Source: Flavobacteriaceae bacterium UBA7684 (GTDB taxonomy: Bacteria; Bacteroidota; Bacteroidia; Flavobacteriales; Flavobacteriaceae). Taken from it: a stretch of 64,000 nucleotides of DNA. The position numbers and the translations under genes were made by a program. The notes beneath the pieces are model-generated. The model was given only the letters and a program-made list of their open reading frames with translations, was not told where the DNA came from and did no database searches. The DNA lies in NCBI GenBank assembly GCA_002482885.1, contig DLGW01000009.1, positions 62,205 through 126,204 of the forward strand. Reading direction: 5' to 3'. Below, piece by piece: positions 7,723 through 14,726 of this stretch; positions within the stretch are counted from its first letter, which is position 1; each line of letters starts with the position of its first letter.

Positions 7723-8020
7723 CTTTAAACGGTTTTGAGTTAATTTTCAAAATGAAATTTTCAACATCCTCTTTTTTATAGAGAACTCTTTTTGCTCCTG
7801 CTTTAAAAGGAATTAATTGACCAGAGTTTGCCCAATTGTTGAGGCTAACAAGTGATACTTTTAACATCTGGCTTACCTCTTTACGAGATAAATAAATAGT
7901 TTCTGAAGGAAGTTCTTTATGCTCCGTTAGTGACTGCTCCGACAAAACCTCCTTTACTGCTTTTTTTATTAGGGCTTCTATATCTGATATAGAAATTCCC
8001 TGCATGTAAAGGGCTGTCAT
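7709..8020 (-). CDS. Excisionase-like HTH protein (MerR/HTH_17 fold)
   Basis: A 103-aa protein. Residues 45-95 show the classic excisionase-family domain: LSRKEVSQMLKVSLVSLNNW (helix-turn-helix), then a basic wing FKAGAKRVLYKKEDVENFI. An amphipathic N-terminal helix (10-35) may mediate dimerisation. Such proteins bend att DNA and direct a tyrosine integrase towards excision, or act as AlpA-type regulators. The gene is first in the operon 8020-6158, behind a good promoter (8041-8072), and 142 bp from the integrase end. Confidence 0.8.
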   Translation of the reverse strand: MTALYMQGISISDIEALIKKAVKEVLSEQSLTEHKELPSETIYLSRKEVSQMLKVSLVSLNNWANSGQLIPFKAGAKRVLYKKEDVENFILKINSKPFKDGKN

Positions 8021-8040
8021 AATATTTTAAAAAACTTACG

Positions 8041-8072
8041 CAAAGTTAATTATAATAAAGTATAAAAAACAA
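8041..8072 (-). promoter_or_regulatory. Bacteroidota-type promoter of the excisionase operon
   Basis: On the minus strand TTG (8072-8070) and TAACTTTG (8048-8041) are separated by 21 bp, matching the TTG / TAnnTTTG consensus. The ATG at 8020 lies 20 bp beyond the -7 element. It would drive 8020-6158. Confidence 0.65.
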
Positions 8073-8162
8073 ATTTACGAAAGTAAAATTTATTGTAACT
8101 GACTGTTTTTTAGCTACTTGTACCCACCTTAAACAATCTTAACTTGTTGGATTTATTGGTAT

Positions 8163-9536
8163 TTAGTTACTATAAGAAACTTTCATTTTTATTTTGGAAT
8201 TTTTTAATTCATCTTGTTCTTCCCAATATTTTGCTAATTTTTCAATATGCTCGTTTTGAGTTGTTTTTATGTACTTATGAAACTGAGTTGTTGATTTATG
8301 AGTAGTAATTGCCATAATTGTACGGTCATCAATTTTGCTGTAATGATTTGTTGCAAAACTTCGCCTTGCACAATGGCTTGTTATAAGTTTATATTTCGGG
8401 TAAAACCCTTTTTCTTTGCGGTTTGTATCTGGGTTTTTGATGTTTCCCAAAATGGTTTCGGTAATACCAGCCATTTCACAAACATTTTTGATATACTGAT
8501 TAAACTTTTGCTCACTTATAATTCTCGGTAAGTTGTTTTGTCTTTTATCTAAAACTTTTTTGACTTGCGGATGTATGGGTATTTCTACAGTTGCACCTGT
8601 CTTTTCTGTTTCTGAAATAGTAATTGTATTTTTTGAAAAATGAAATTGGTTAATCCGCTTTAGGTCAGAAATGCGAAGTCCAGTCCACAAGCCGATAATG
8701 AATAAATCACGAACATTGTCCAAACTTTCGTTGTCAGATAAATCTAAATTAAAGATGAGGTCAATTTCCTTTTCGTTTAAATAGGTATCAATCGGCTCAT
8801 CTCTTTTGAATGTAAATTTTTTACTTTCTACATCATTATTAACATTAAACCCCTCTTCTTTTGCTTCACGAATAAAACCTTTAATTTGACCTATAATTTT
8901 TTCAATTAATGTGTTTGAATAGTTCTTTTCCAATTTCAAATAACTTGTTATTCTTTTGTGGAAATCAAGATTAATATCAATTAGTTTCAATTTTATATTT
9001 TCAGCTTCTTCAAACTCTTTAATTTGTTTTATAGTGGTACGGTATTTTTGAATTGTTTTTGGAGAAATTTTTTTACCTGTTTTAAGGTTTATTCTATTCT
9101 CTGATTCATTAGCAAACTTTTCAATGTATGGCACAAAGAAAATCTTGAAATCATTTTCATCGGTTGGTCTTTGATAATAATTAGAAACAACATTAGAGAG
9201 CCAATTTGAATTTATTATTATCCCTTTTTTAAAATCAACATTAAACTGCTTAAAAATCTCTCTTTTCAAATTGTCAATCTGCTCATTATAGAACTCTTTG
9301 GTTTCTTTATCAACAGAAGGTTTTAAATTTTGCATTGTATTACTCCATAATTTTGGGTCAATCAAAATTCCAGAAGGAGCATTACAATCAATATTACTGC
9401 TATGGTAAAATCTTATGTTTAAATTTATAGGTTTATCTTTAGAGTTGCTTAATTTTCTCTTTTTTACAACCTCATCTGCTATTGTCTTCTTAGCAGGTTT
9501 TGTGCTTTTTTTGATATTAAATTTAATGTTAGCCAT
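8163..9536 (-). CDS. Tyrosine recombinase / site-specific integrase
   Basis: About 457 aa from the ATG at 9536; an upstream TTG at 9587 is in frame, but the ATG gives the usual MANIKFNI beginning. The N-terminus has an arm-binding domain (about 1-90, basic), then a SAM-like core-binding domain (about 130-240). The catalytic domain shows the first Arg in GLWTGLRISDL, the HxxR box as HCARRS, a His in TTHKS and the nucleophilic Tyr in FHKYIK. The length and layout match Bacteroidota phage/ICE integrases. It lies beside attR and reads inward, so it should catalyse insertion into, and with the HTH protein excision from, the tRNA gene. Confidence 0.95.
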   Translation of the reverse strand: MANIKFNIKKSTKPAKKTIADEVVKKRKLSNSKDKPINLNIRFYHSSNIDCNAPSGILIDPKLWSNTMQNLKPSVDKETKEFYNEQIDNLKREIFKQFNVDFKKGIIINSNWLSNVVSNYYQRPTDENDFKIFFVPYIEKFANESENRINLKTGKKISPKTIQKYRTTIKQIKEFEEAENIKLKLIDINLDFHKRITSYLKLEKNYSNTLIEKIIGQIKGFIREAKEEGFNVNNDVESKKFTFKRDEPIDTYLNEKEIDLIFNLDLSDNESLDNVRDLFIIGLWTGLRISDLKRINQFHFSKNTITISETEKTGATVEIPIHPQVKKVLDKRQNNLPRIISEQKFNQYIKNVCEMAGITETILGNIKNPDTNRKEKGFYPKYKLITSHCARRSFATNHYSKIDDRTIMAITTHKSTTQFHKYIKTTQNEHIEKLAKYWEEQDELKNSKIKMKVSYSN

Positions 9537-9569
9537 TTGATTAGAAATAATAACAACTAATTTAATTCT

Positions 9570-9712
9570 TTCCCGAAATATTCCCAAAAAATTGATTTAT
9601 TTTATTTAGTTTTGCCGAATCTTAATTTATCAATTTCTTGTTTAAGTATTGATAAATAAGACTAATCGTTGAGGTTTAAGTATAGTAACGAAAATAGGAA
9701 TAAATCAATTTT
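9570..9712. repeat. Nested inverted repeats between the integrase and attR
   Basis: The outer pair AAAATTGATTTATT (9588-9601) and AATAAATCAATTTT (9699-9712) is a perfect 14-bp inverted repeat ending exactly at attR. Inside, ATTTATCAAT (9625-9634) and ATTGATAAAT (9648-9657) pair perfectly. TTCCC at 9570 and 9581 repeats with 11-bp spacing as at the left end. The ATCAAT half-site also forms the TATCAATTGATA palindrome at 109-120. These are candidate integrase or excisionase binding sites. Confidence 0.55.
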
Positions 9713-9733
9713 AGTCCTGTTCCCGCTACAAAG
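9713..9733 (+). repeat. attR: 21-bp copy of the tRNA 3' end
   Basis: It is identical to 6-26 and is not attached to a tRNA 5' half, so it is the right border of the island. Confidence 0.9.
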
Positions 9734-9734
9734 C

Positions 9735-9766
9735 AAGGCCATTCAGCAATGAGTGGCCTTATTATT
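9735..9766 (+). terminator. Original tRNA terminator, displaced by the island
   Basis: An 11-bp stem AAGGCCATTCA/TGAGTGGCCTT (9735-9745 and 9750-9760) with a GCAA tetraloop is followed by ATTATTTT. It lies 1 bp after the attR copy, where the native tRNA terminator would be before integration. Confidence 0.75.
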
Positions 9767-9776
9767 TTGCACTATT

Positions 9777-10229
9777 ATGAATATGAAAAAAATTGTTGAG
9801 TACAGAAAATTACTCGACGTTACCAAAACTGCTTCGTTAAAGGAACTAAAAACCATTTACAGAAATTGCATGAAAGACTGTCATCCAGACAAATTCAGCA
9901 ATGACGAAGAGCGTTTAGCTGCCGAAGCTAAAAGTAAAGAAATCATAGAAGCCTACCACTTTTTAGTGAGTGTGGCTCCAGAAACGCACGAAAAAGACTT
10001 AGAAGAGTATAAAAAAACTACGGCTTCTTCGAACATTGCGGAATTCTACTTTGAAAACAGCGTATTATATATTGAATTTTTTGACGGAAGTAAATTCGAA
10101 TACTTTGGCGTTCCTAAAAACACTTACATCAAAATGGTGAATGCAGAATCTCCGAGTCGTTTTGCCCGAAGACACATTTATACTGAATTTATGTACAGAA
10201 GCTCTAGTAAATTAGTAGCTGCTGAATAA
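9777..10229 (+). CDS. J-domain protein with C-terminal KTSC domain
   Basis: About 150 aa from the ATG at 9777 (9783 is also possible); an upstream GTG at 9753 lies inside the terminator stem and is rejected. Residues 3-65 form a J domain with the essential HPD tripeptide in CMKDCHPDKFS, the signature that stimulates Hsp70 (DnaK) ATPase. Residues 90-150 match the KTSC pattern (SVLYIEFFDGSKFEYFGVP...SRFARRHI), a small domain often attached to RNA- or stress-related proteins. It is cytoplasmic. It is probably a dedicated DnaK co-chaperone; the client is unknown. Confidence 0.8.
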   Translation: MNMKKIVEYRKLLDVTKTASLKELKTIYRNCMKDCHPDKFSNDEERLAAEAKSKEIIEAYHFLVSVAPETHEKDLEEYKKTTASSNIAEFYFENSVLYIEFFDGSKFEYFGVPKNTYIKMVNAESPSRFARRHIYTEFMYRSSSKLVAAE

Positions 10230-10265
10230 AATATTTTAACGCGTTAATGACAGCAGTGAAAATCC

Positions 10266-10299
10266 TTTTAAGCCAGCCCGAATTTTGGCTGGCTTAAAA
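10266..10299 (+). terminator. Terminator after the J-domain gene
   Basis: TTTTAAGCCAGCC (10266-10278) and GGCTGGCTTAAAA (10287-10299) form a perfect 13-bp stem with an 8-nt loop. There is no long T run, but the stem carries its own A/T flanks, common in this clade. Confidence 0.65.
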
Positions 10300-10319
10300 G
10301 ATTGTAACGAATGGCATGA

Positions 10320-10342
10320 CCCCTCGCTTTTTCTGCGAGGGG
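10320..10342. terminator. GC-rich hairpin at the ABC-F 3' end
   Basis: CCCCTCGC (10320-10327) pairs with GCGAGGGG (10335-10342). It lies 22 bp beyond the end of the ABC-F gene and may end that minus-strand transcript, although no U tract follows. Confidence 0.45.
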
Positions 10343-10364
10343 AAACGCCCAAAAAGTAAAAATT

Positions 10365-12269
10365 CTACAAAGCGTCTATTTCTCCTTGAATTTTTTCCCA
10401 GTCTTCTAATAGTTTTTCTAATTCCTTTTGTTTAGCCTGATAAGCTTTGAAAAAAGCGGCATCATCTACGTGTTTATCGAAACCGTTAGCTAGTTGTTTG
10501 TCATCTTTTTGAATAGCTATTTCTAAATCTTTAATCTGACTTTCGATTTTACTTAATCGATTCTGTAAGTTCTTAGATTTTTTTTGTTCTTCGTATGATG
10601 ATTTGTTGGAGTTACTAGCCGTGGATTTAGCTACGTCTTTCTTTTCGATTTCGCGCATGTTTTGCGCATTGCGTTGTTCCAAAAAGAAATTGATATCTCC
10701 TAAATATTCTTTGATTTTTTGATCTTTGAATTCATATACGATATTGGAAAGTCCTTGTAAAAAATCCCTATCGTGTGAAACCAACAACAAAGTACCTTCA
10801 AATTGGTGTAACGCTGCTTTTAATACATTTTTGGATTTAATATCCAAGTGATTGGTAGGCTCATCCATTACCAATACATTAATGGGTTGCAACAATAACT
10901 TGCACAACGCCAAACGATTTCTTTCGCCTCCTGAAAGCACTTTTACCTTTTTTTCTACATCATCTCCTCGAAACAAAAAGGATCCCAACATATCTCTTAC
11001 TTTGGAACGATTGGAATCTGTTGCGGCACTTTCCATGGTTTCCAATAGGGTGATTTCTCCGTTTAAGTACTCCGCTTGATTTTGAGCAAAATAACCCAAC
11101 TGTACATTATGACCTAGTTTTATGGTTCCTTCGTATTCAAATTCGTTTACGATGGCTTTCATAAAAGTGGATTTCCCTTGTCCGTTTTGTCCGACAAAAG
11201 CAATTTTACTTCCGCGTTCCACCATCATATTGATGTCTTTCAAAATCACTTTATCTCCGTAAGCCTTAGTTACCTTTTCGGCTTCTACCACTACCCTACC
11301 TGGTGTAATTGAAACTGGAAATGATATATTCATGACTGAATTATCATCTTCATCTACTTCGATTCGTTCTACTTTATCTAATTTCTTAATTAACGACTGC
11401 GCCATGGATGATTTGGTAGCGCTGTATCGAAAACGGTCTATTAACTTTTGTGTTTCTTCTATTTTTTTGGCTTGATTTTTTTGGGTAGCCAATTGTTTTT
11501 CGCGGAGCTCTTTTCTTAATTCTAAATACTCGGAATAAGGTTTATTAAAATCATACGCTTTTCCTAAAGAGATTTCAATGGTACGATTGGTTACATTATC
11601 CAAAAACATTTTATCGTGAGATACGATTACCACTACGCCAATATAATTTCTTAAAAATTGCTCTAACCAAATAATAGATTCTATATCCAAGTGGTTGGTA
11701 GGCTCATCTAAAAGCAACACGTCATTGGATTGTAGTAATAGCTTAGCCAACTCGATACGCATTCGCCACCCTCCAGAAAAAGTTTCGGTAAGTTTTTCGA
11801 AATCTTCGCGTTTAAAACCCAATCCTAATAAGATTTTTTCGGTATCTCCTACATAATTATATCCTCCTAACAATTCATAACGATGGGTGTAATCGCTTAA
11901 ATCTTCGATTAACTGGGAATATGAATCACTTTCGTAATCGGTGCGTTCCACCAATTGCGCGTTGATTTCTTCTAATTTTTTTTCAACAAATTTAATTTCT
12001 GCAAAGGCTTGATAGGCTTCTTCTAAAACAGTTCTACCGACTTCAAAGTCAATATCTTGTCTTAAAAAACCCATTTTGATTTCTTTTTCGGTAGCGATAC
12101 TTCCAGAATCGGGTTTAATGTCTCCTGCCAAAACCTTAAGCATGGTAGATTTTCCAGCGCCATTTTTACCAACTAAACCCACGCGGTCTCCTGATCCTAA
12201 ACGAAAAGTTACTTCTTCAAACAAATAAGTTCCTCCGAAGGAAACAGACAAATTATGTATATTCAGCAT
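10365..12269 (-). CDS. ABC-F family ribosome-associated ATPase
   Basis: A 634-aa soluble protein with two ABC cassettes. Cassette 1 has Walker A GKNGAGKST (about 36-45), the signature FSGGWR and Walker B LLLDEPTNHLD. Cassette 2 has GQNGQGKST, the signature LSGGERNRL and LVMDEPTNHLD. Between them lies the ABC-F interdomain linker rich in Arg, Lys and Gln; the last 90 residues form a charged coiled coil. ABC-F proteins bind the ribosomal E site and act in translation (EttA/Uup type) or antibiotic protection; the Uup-like C-terminal coiled coil favours a housekeeping role. It stands alone, divergent from the DUF983 gene. Confidence 0.92.
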   Translation of the reverse strand: MLNIHNLSVSFGGTYLFEEVTFRLGSGDRVGLVGKNGAGKSTMLKVLAGDIKPDSGSIATEKEIKMGFLRQDIDFEVGRTVLEEAYQAFAEIKFVEKKLEEINAQLVERTDYESDSYSQLIEDLSDYTHRYELLGGYNYVGDTEKILLGLGFKREDFEKLTETFSGGWRMRIELAKLLLQSNDVLLLDEPTNHLDIESIIWLEQFLRNYIGVVVIVSHDKMFLDNVTNRTIEISLGKAYDFNKPYSEYLELRKELREKQLATQKNQAKKIEETQKLIDRFRYSATKSSMAQSLIKKLDKVERIEVDEDDNSVMNISFPVSITPGRVVVEAEKVTKAYGDKVILKDINMMVERGSKIAFVGQNGQGKSTFMKAIVNEFEYEGTIKLGHNVQLGYFAQNQAEYLNGEITLLETMESAATDSNRSKVRDMLGSFLFRGDDVEKKVKVLSGGERNRLALCKLLLQPINVLVMDEPTNHLDIKSKNVLKAALHQFEGTLLLVSHDRDFLQGLSNIVYEFKDQKIKEYLGDINFFLEQRNAQNMREIEKKDVAKSTASNSNKSSYEEQKKSKNLQNRLSKIESQIKDLEIAIQKDDKQLANGFDKHVDDAAFFKAYQAKQKELEKLLEDWEKIQGEIDAL

Positions 12270-12327
12270 AGCTGTGTTATTTTTTTATAATTAAGATTAA
12301 TGTTTGAATTACCTTTGTTAAAAATTT

Positions 12328-12717
12328 ATGCAAATGTTAAAAAAAGGCTCCAAACTATACAGTATTTTAACAGGAAGTTGTCCTAACTGTCATCAAGAAA
12401 ATATGTACCAAGACGCAAATCCTTATCATCTTTCTAAAATTGCCGATATGAATGAGCGTTGTAGTCACTGCAATACCCAATATAAAATTGAACCTTCTTT
12501 TTTTTACGGCGCTATGTTTGTAAGTTATGGAGTAGGTGTCGCTATTGGAATCATCGTATTTATTATTTCTTATGTATTTTTAAAAGTAGAACTATCCACT
12601 TCGTTTATAGCTATTATCATTTCCCAAATTGTTTTTCTTCCGATCATATTCAGAATTTCAAGAAACATTTGGATTAATCTTTTTATTCATTTTAAAGAGG
12701 ATAAGTATACTTCTTAA
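12328..12717 (+). CDS. DUF983 family membrane protein
   Basis: A 129-aa protein. The N-terminal half carries two CxxC pairs (CPNCHQEN and CSHCNTQY) that should bind one zinc; the C-terminal half has two transmembrane helices (about 65-88 and 92-115). This arrangement is the DUF983 family, an inner-membrane family of unknown function common in Bacteroidota and Alphaproteobacteria. TACCTTTG at 12310-12317 is a good -7 element, giving a short leader. The 3' end overlaps the convergent FAD oxidoreductase gene by 26 bp. Confidence 0.88.
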   Translation: MQMLKKGSKLYSILTGSCPNCHQENMYQDANPYHLSKIADMNERCSHCNTQYKIEPSFFYGAMFVSYGVGVAIGIIVFIISYVFLKVELSTSFIAIIISQIVFLPIIFRISRNIWINLFIHFKEDKYTS

Positions 12718-13747
12718 GCCTTTTGATATCCATTTCTAAGGGTAATTCCGTTTGGTTTTCTATAAAATCAAACAAATGTTTGGCCACATAAGGCCCTATC
12801 ATTACGCCTCGGGTACCTAATCCGTTTAAAATATACATGTCCTTATATTTTGGATGAACACCCACAAATGGTCTACGGTCTCGGGTAGTTGGTCGTATTC
12901 CTGCATTGTGTTCAATTAATTGAAACGGACAATTAATGACTTCTTGTAACTTTTCAATTAATTCATTTTTGGCGGCCTCTGTAGGCAAAACGGTTTTATC
13001 GTCAAAATGATACGTTGAACCCACCTTATAATAATGATTGCCTACAGGCATAATAAAAATTCCTGTTTTAAGAATGACCTGTAAATCTAATTCTGGAGCA
13101 TGAATTAATAATACTTCTCCTTTGGCACCATCTAAGGGTAAATAATTAAAATAGGGATTGTTTATTGACCCATATCCTTCGCAAAAAATAATTTGTTTAG
13201 CTTTAATACCTTTGTAAGATATGCCTTCCGCACCTTGTTCCAAATAAAAATAATCAAACACTTCTTGACGATAGATGGATTTATTTTTCAATTCCTCTGT
13301 ATAATCATTCAACAGTTGATTCACATCCAAATAACCAGAATGAAGTACTTCTCCAAAATCATACGGAGCATCAATATGATTAATTTTATGAGTGATTAAC
13401 TGGGGGGACAAAAAAGATGATAATATGGGATGATCGGCTGCCACAAACCAATTATTTTGTTCCTCTACCGAAAACAGTTTTCGGTAAATCGGCAACGGAA
13501 AATAATATCGTTTCGCAAATTGTTTTTCTAAATTCTGATAAAAATAGTTAATGTAATCTAACTGCTCATCAGCTTTCCAAGCGACAGAAAAACGTTTTAA
13601 AATCACGGGATTATACAAGCCAGGTGCCACTCGCGAAGAATAATTTTTTTCTGAATCAATTACAAAACAGCTTTTGCCTTTTTGCAAAGCTGTTTCCGTG
13701 AACGACAAACCCGACAATCCAAAACCTATAATTAAATAATCTAACAT
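12692..13747 (-). CDS. FAD-dependent oxidoreductase (DAO/glycine oxidase fold)
   Basis: A 351-aa soluble protein. The N-terminus has the dinucleotide-binding motif GFGLSGLS (about 8-15) followed by an acidic strand end; the C-terminus has the DAO-family NAGIRPTTRDRRPFVG and LNGLGTRGV signatures. It resembles glycine/D-amino-acid oxidases and the FAD domain of MnmC. The substrate cannot be read from sequence; deamination of an amine or tRNA-modification chemistry are both possible. It is convergent with the DUF983 gene and lies directly downstream of the gld operon terminator. Confidence 0.85.
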   Translation of the reverse strand: MLDYLIIGFGLSGLSFTETALQKGKSCFVIDSEKNYSSRVAPGLYNPVILKRFSVAWKADEQLDYINYFYQNLEKQFAKRYYFPLPIYRKLFSVEEQNNWFVAADHPILSSFLSPQLITHKINHIDAPYDFGEVLHSGYLDVNQLLNDYTEELKNKSIYRQEVFDYFYLEQGAEGISYKGIKAKQIIFCEGYGSINNPYFNYLPLDGAKGEVLLIHAPELDLQVILKTGIFIMPVGNHYYKVGSTYHFDDKTVLPTEAAKNELIEKLQEVINCPFQLIEHNAGIRPTTRDRRPFVGVHPKYKDMYILNGLGTRGVMIGPYVAKHLFDFIENQTELPLEMDIKRLKKYTYPL

Positions 13748-13762
13748 GGTGGTAAAATTAAA

Positions 13763-13790
13763 AAAGCTCTTACCGTTTGGTAAGAGCTTT
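13763..13790 (-). terminator. Terminator of the gldKLMN operon
   Basis: AAAGCTCTTACC (13763-13774) and GGTAAGAGCTTT (13779-13790) form a perfect 12-bp stem with a GTTT loop, followed on the minus strand by TTTTTAATTTT. It lies 23 bp past the gldN stop. Confidence 0.85.
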
Positions 13791-13812
13791 ATATTTTATA
13801 AAGAAAGAAATA

Positions 13813-14694
13813 TTAATAGTTCCACATATCTTGTTCAAAGTCACGAATAACTTCTCTGATACGTTCAGACTCTAACAATTGCATTAAAGAGTGATCTTTA
13901 ACATAATCTTTAATTTCTCTATCACCTACTAAATTTTCTTCTTTGTAAATAACTGCATTAAACCTTCTGGCATTAAACAAATGATCAAAAGAAAAAGCTG
14001 ATGCAGAATTATTAGGATTAAAAGCCTTAGCCTCATGTAAAATGGTTCTTACATTAGGATAAAAAATCCAAAACAATTCAATGTAATCTTTTTCCTCACT
14101 TTCCAAAGTAAAAATATCTGGTACAACTGGACATAAACCTAAAATTCTATATTTAAGTTCCCCTTGACGTTTGTCAAAATACCAAATACCTTTTATTTTA
14201 TAACCTGTTACAAATGAAGCATTCATATCTGTTTTAATGATATACTCCTGAGAGATTTCTTCACCTGCATTCAATTGTTCAATACCTAAATCCGAGGTAT
14301 CAACCTTAGTAAGGGCAGACTCAATATCTTTAAGGGTTCTTTTTTCCGTAAAATAACTATCTCCATACACTTGAGTTATAGCACCCGACTTAATATTCTT
14401 AATAATTACATCATATAAAGAACGTCTGTGACTACCGATCAAAGTATCTATTGGATAATAGTAAGGAAAATTAATACGCTCCCCTAAATCTATTTCTTCC
14501 CAAATGGTTTTCCCCCATAACAAATCACGATCATCTACATAACCATATTCTAAAGGCTTATCATTATCTTTTTTAATTTGTTGCTCTGTTTTTACATTAA
14601 TCTTATCTGGAGTTTTTGCGTTAAGCAAATTTGACTGAGCAAAAGAATTTGCACAATAAAATAATGAGATTAAAATTAACAGTTTACTTTTCAT
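13813..14694 (-). CDS. gldN: T9SS/gliding protein GldN
   Basis: A 293-aa periplasmic protein with a signal peptide (1-19, ending SFAQ). The sequence and its place as last gene of gldKLMN identify it: the conserved YGYVDDRDLLWGKTIWEEIDLGERINFPYYYP block (here residues about 48-80), the TSDLGIEQLN region and the C-terminal RIREVIRDFEQDMWNY. GldN, with GldK, forms the periplasmic ring of the type IX secretion system, attached to the outer membrane. It follows gldM by 32 bp. The cargo protein at 60921 would use this system. Confidence 0.95.
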   Translation of the reverse strand: MKSKLLILISLFYCANSFAQSNLLNAKTPDKINVKTEQQIKKDNDKPLEYGYVDDRDLLWGKTIWEEIDLGERINFPYYYPIDTLIGSHRRSLYDVIIKNIKSGAITQVYGDSYFTEKRTLKDIESALTKVDTSDLGIEQLNAGEEISQEYIIKTDMNASFVTGYKIKGIWYFDKRQGELKYRILGLCPVVPDIFTLESEEKDYIELFWIFYPNVRTILHEAKAFNPNNSASAFSFDHLFNARRFNAVIYKEENLVGDREIKDYVKDHSLMQLLESERIREVIRDFEQDMWNY

Positions 14695-14726
14695 ATATAA
14701 AAAATTTAATAAGCCAGACTAAAATA

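Larger units (their letters stand above)
6..9733. mobile_element. Integrative genomic island in a tRNA gene
   Basis: The element is bounded by 21-bp direct repeats (6-26 and 9713-9733) that copy the tRNA 3' end. A tyrosine integrase lies next to the right repeat and reads inward. Inside are an excisionase-like HTH gene, a winged-helix gene, small unknown genes, a methyltransferase/nuclease pair and two orphan plus-strand genes. No relaxase, conjugation, capsid or terminase gene is visible, so it is a small integrative element that either depends on a helper or can only be excised. Both ends carry short repeats suited to integrase binding. Confidence 0.85.

Noticed and set aside
9753..9776. 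GTG start for the J-domain protein
   Set aside because: It lies inside the stem of the tRNA terminator; the ATG at 9777 or 9783 fits the J domain better.
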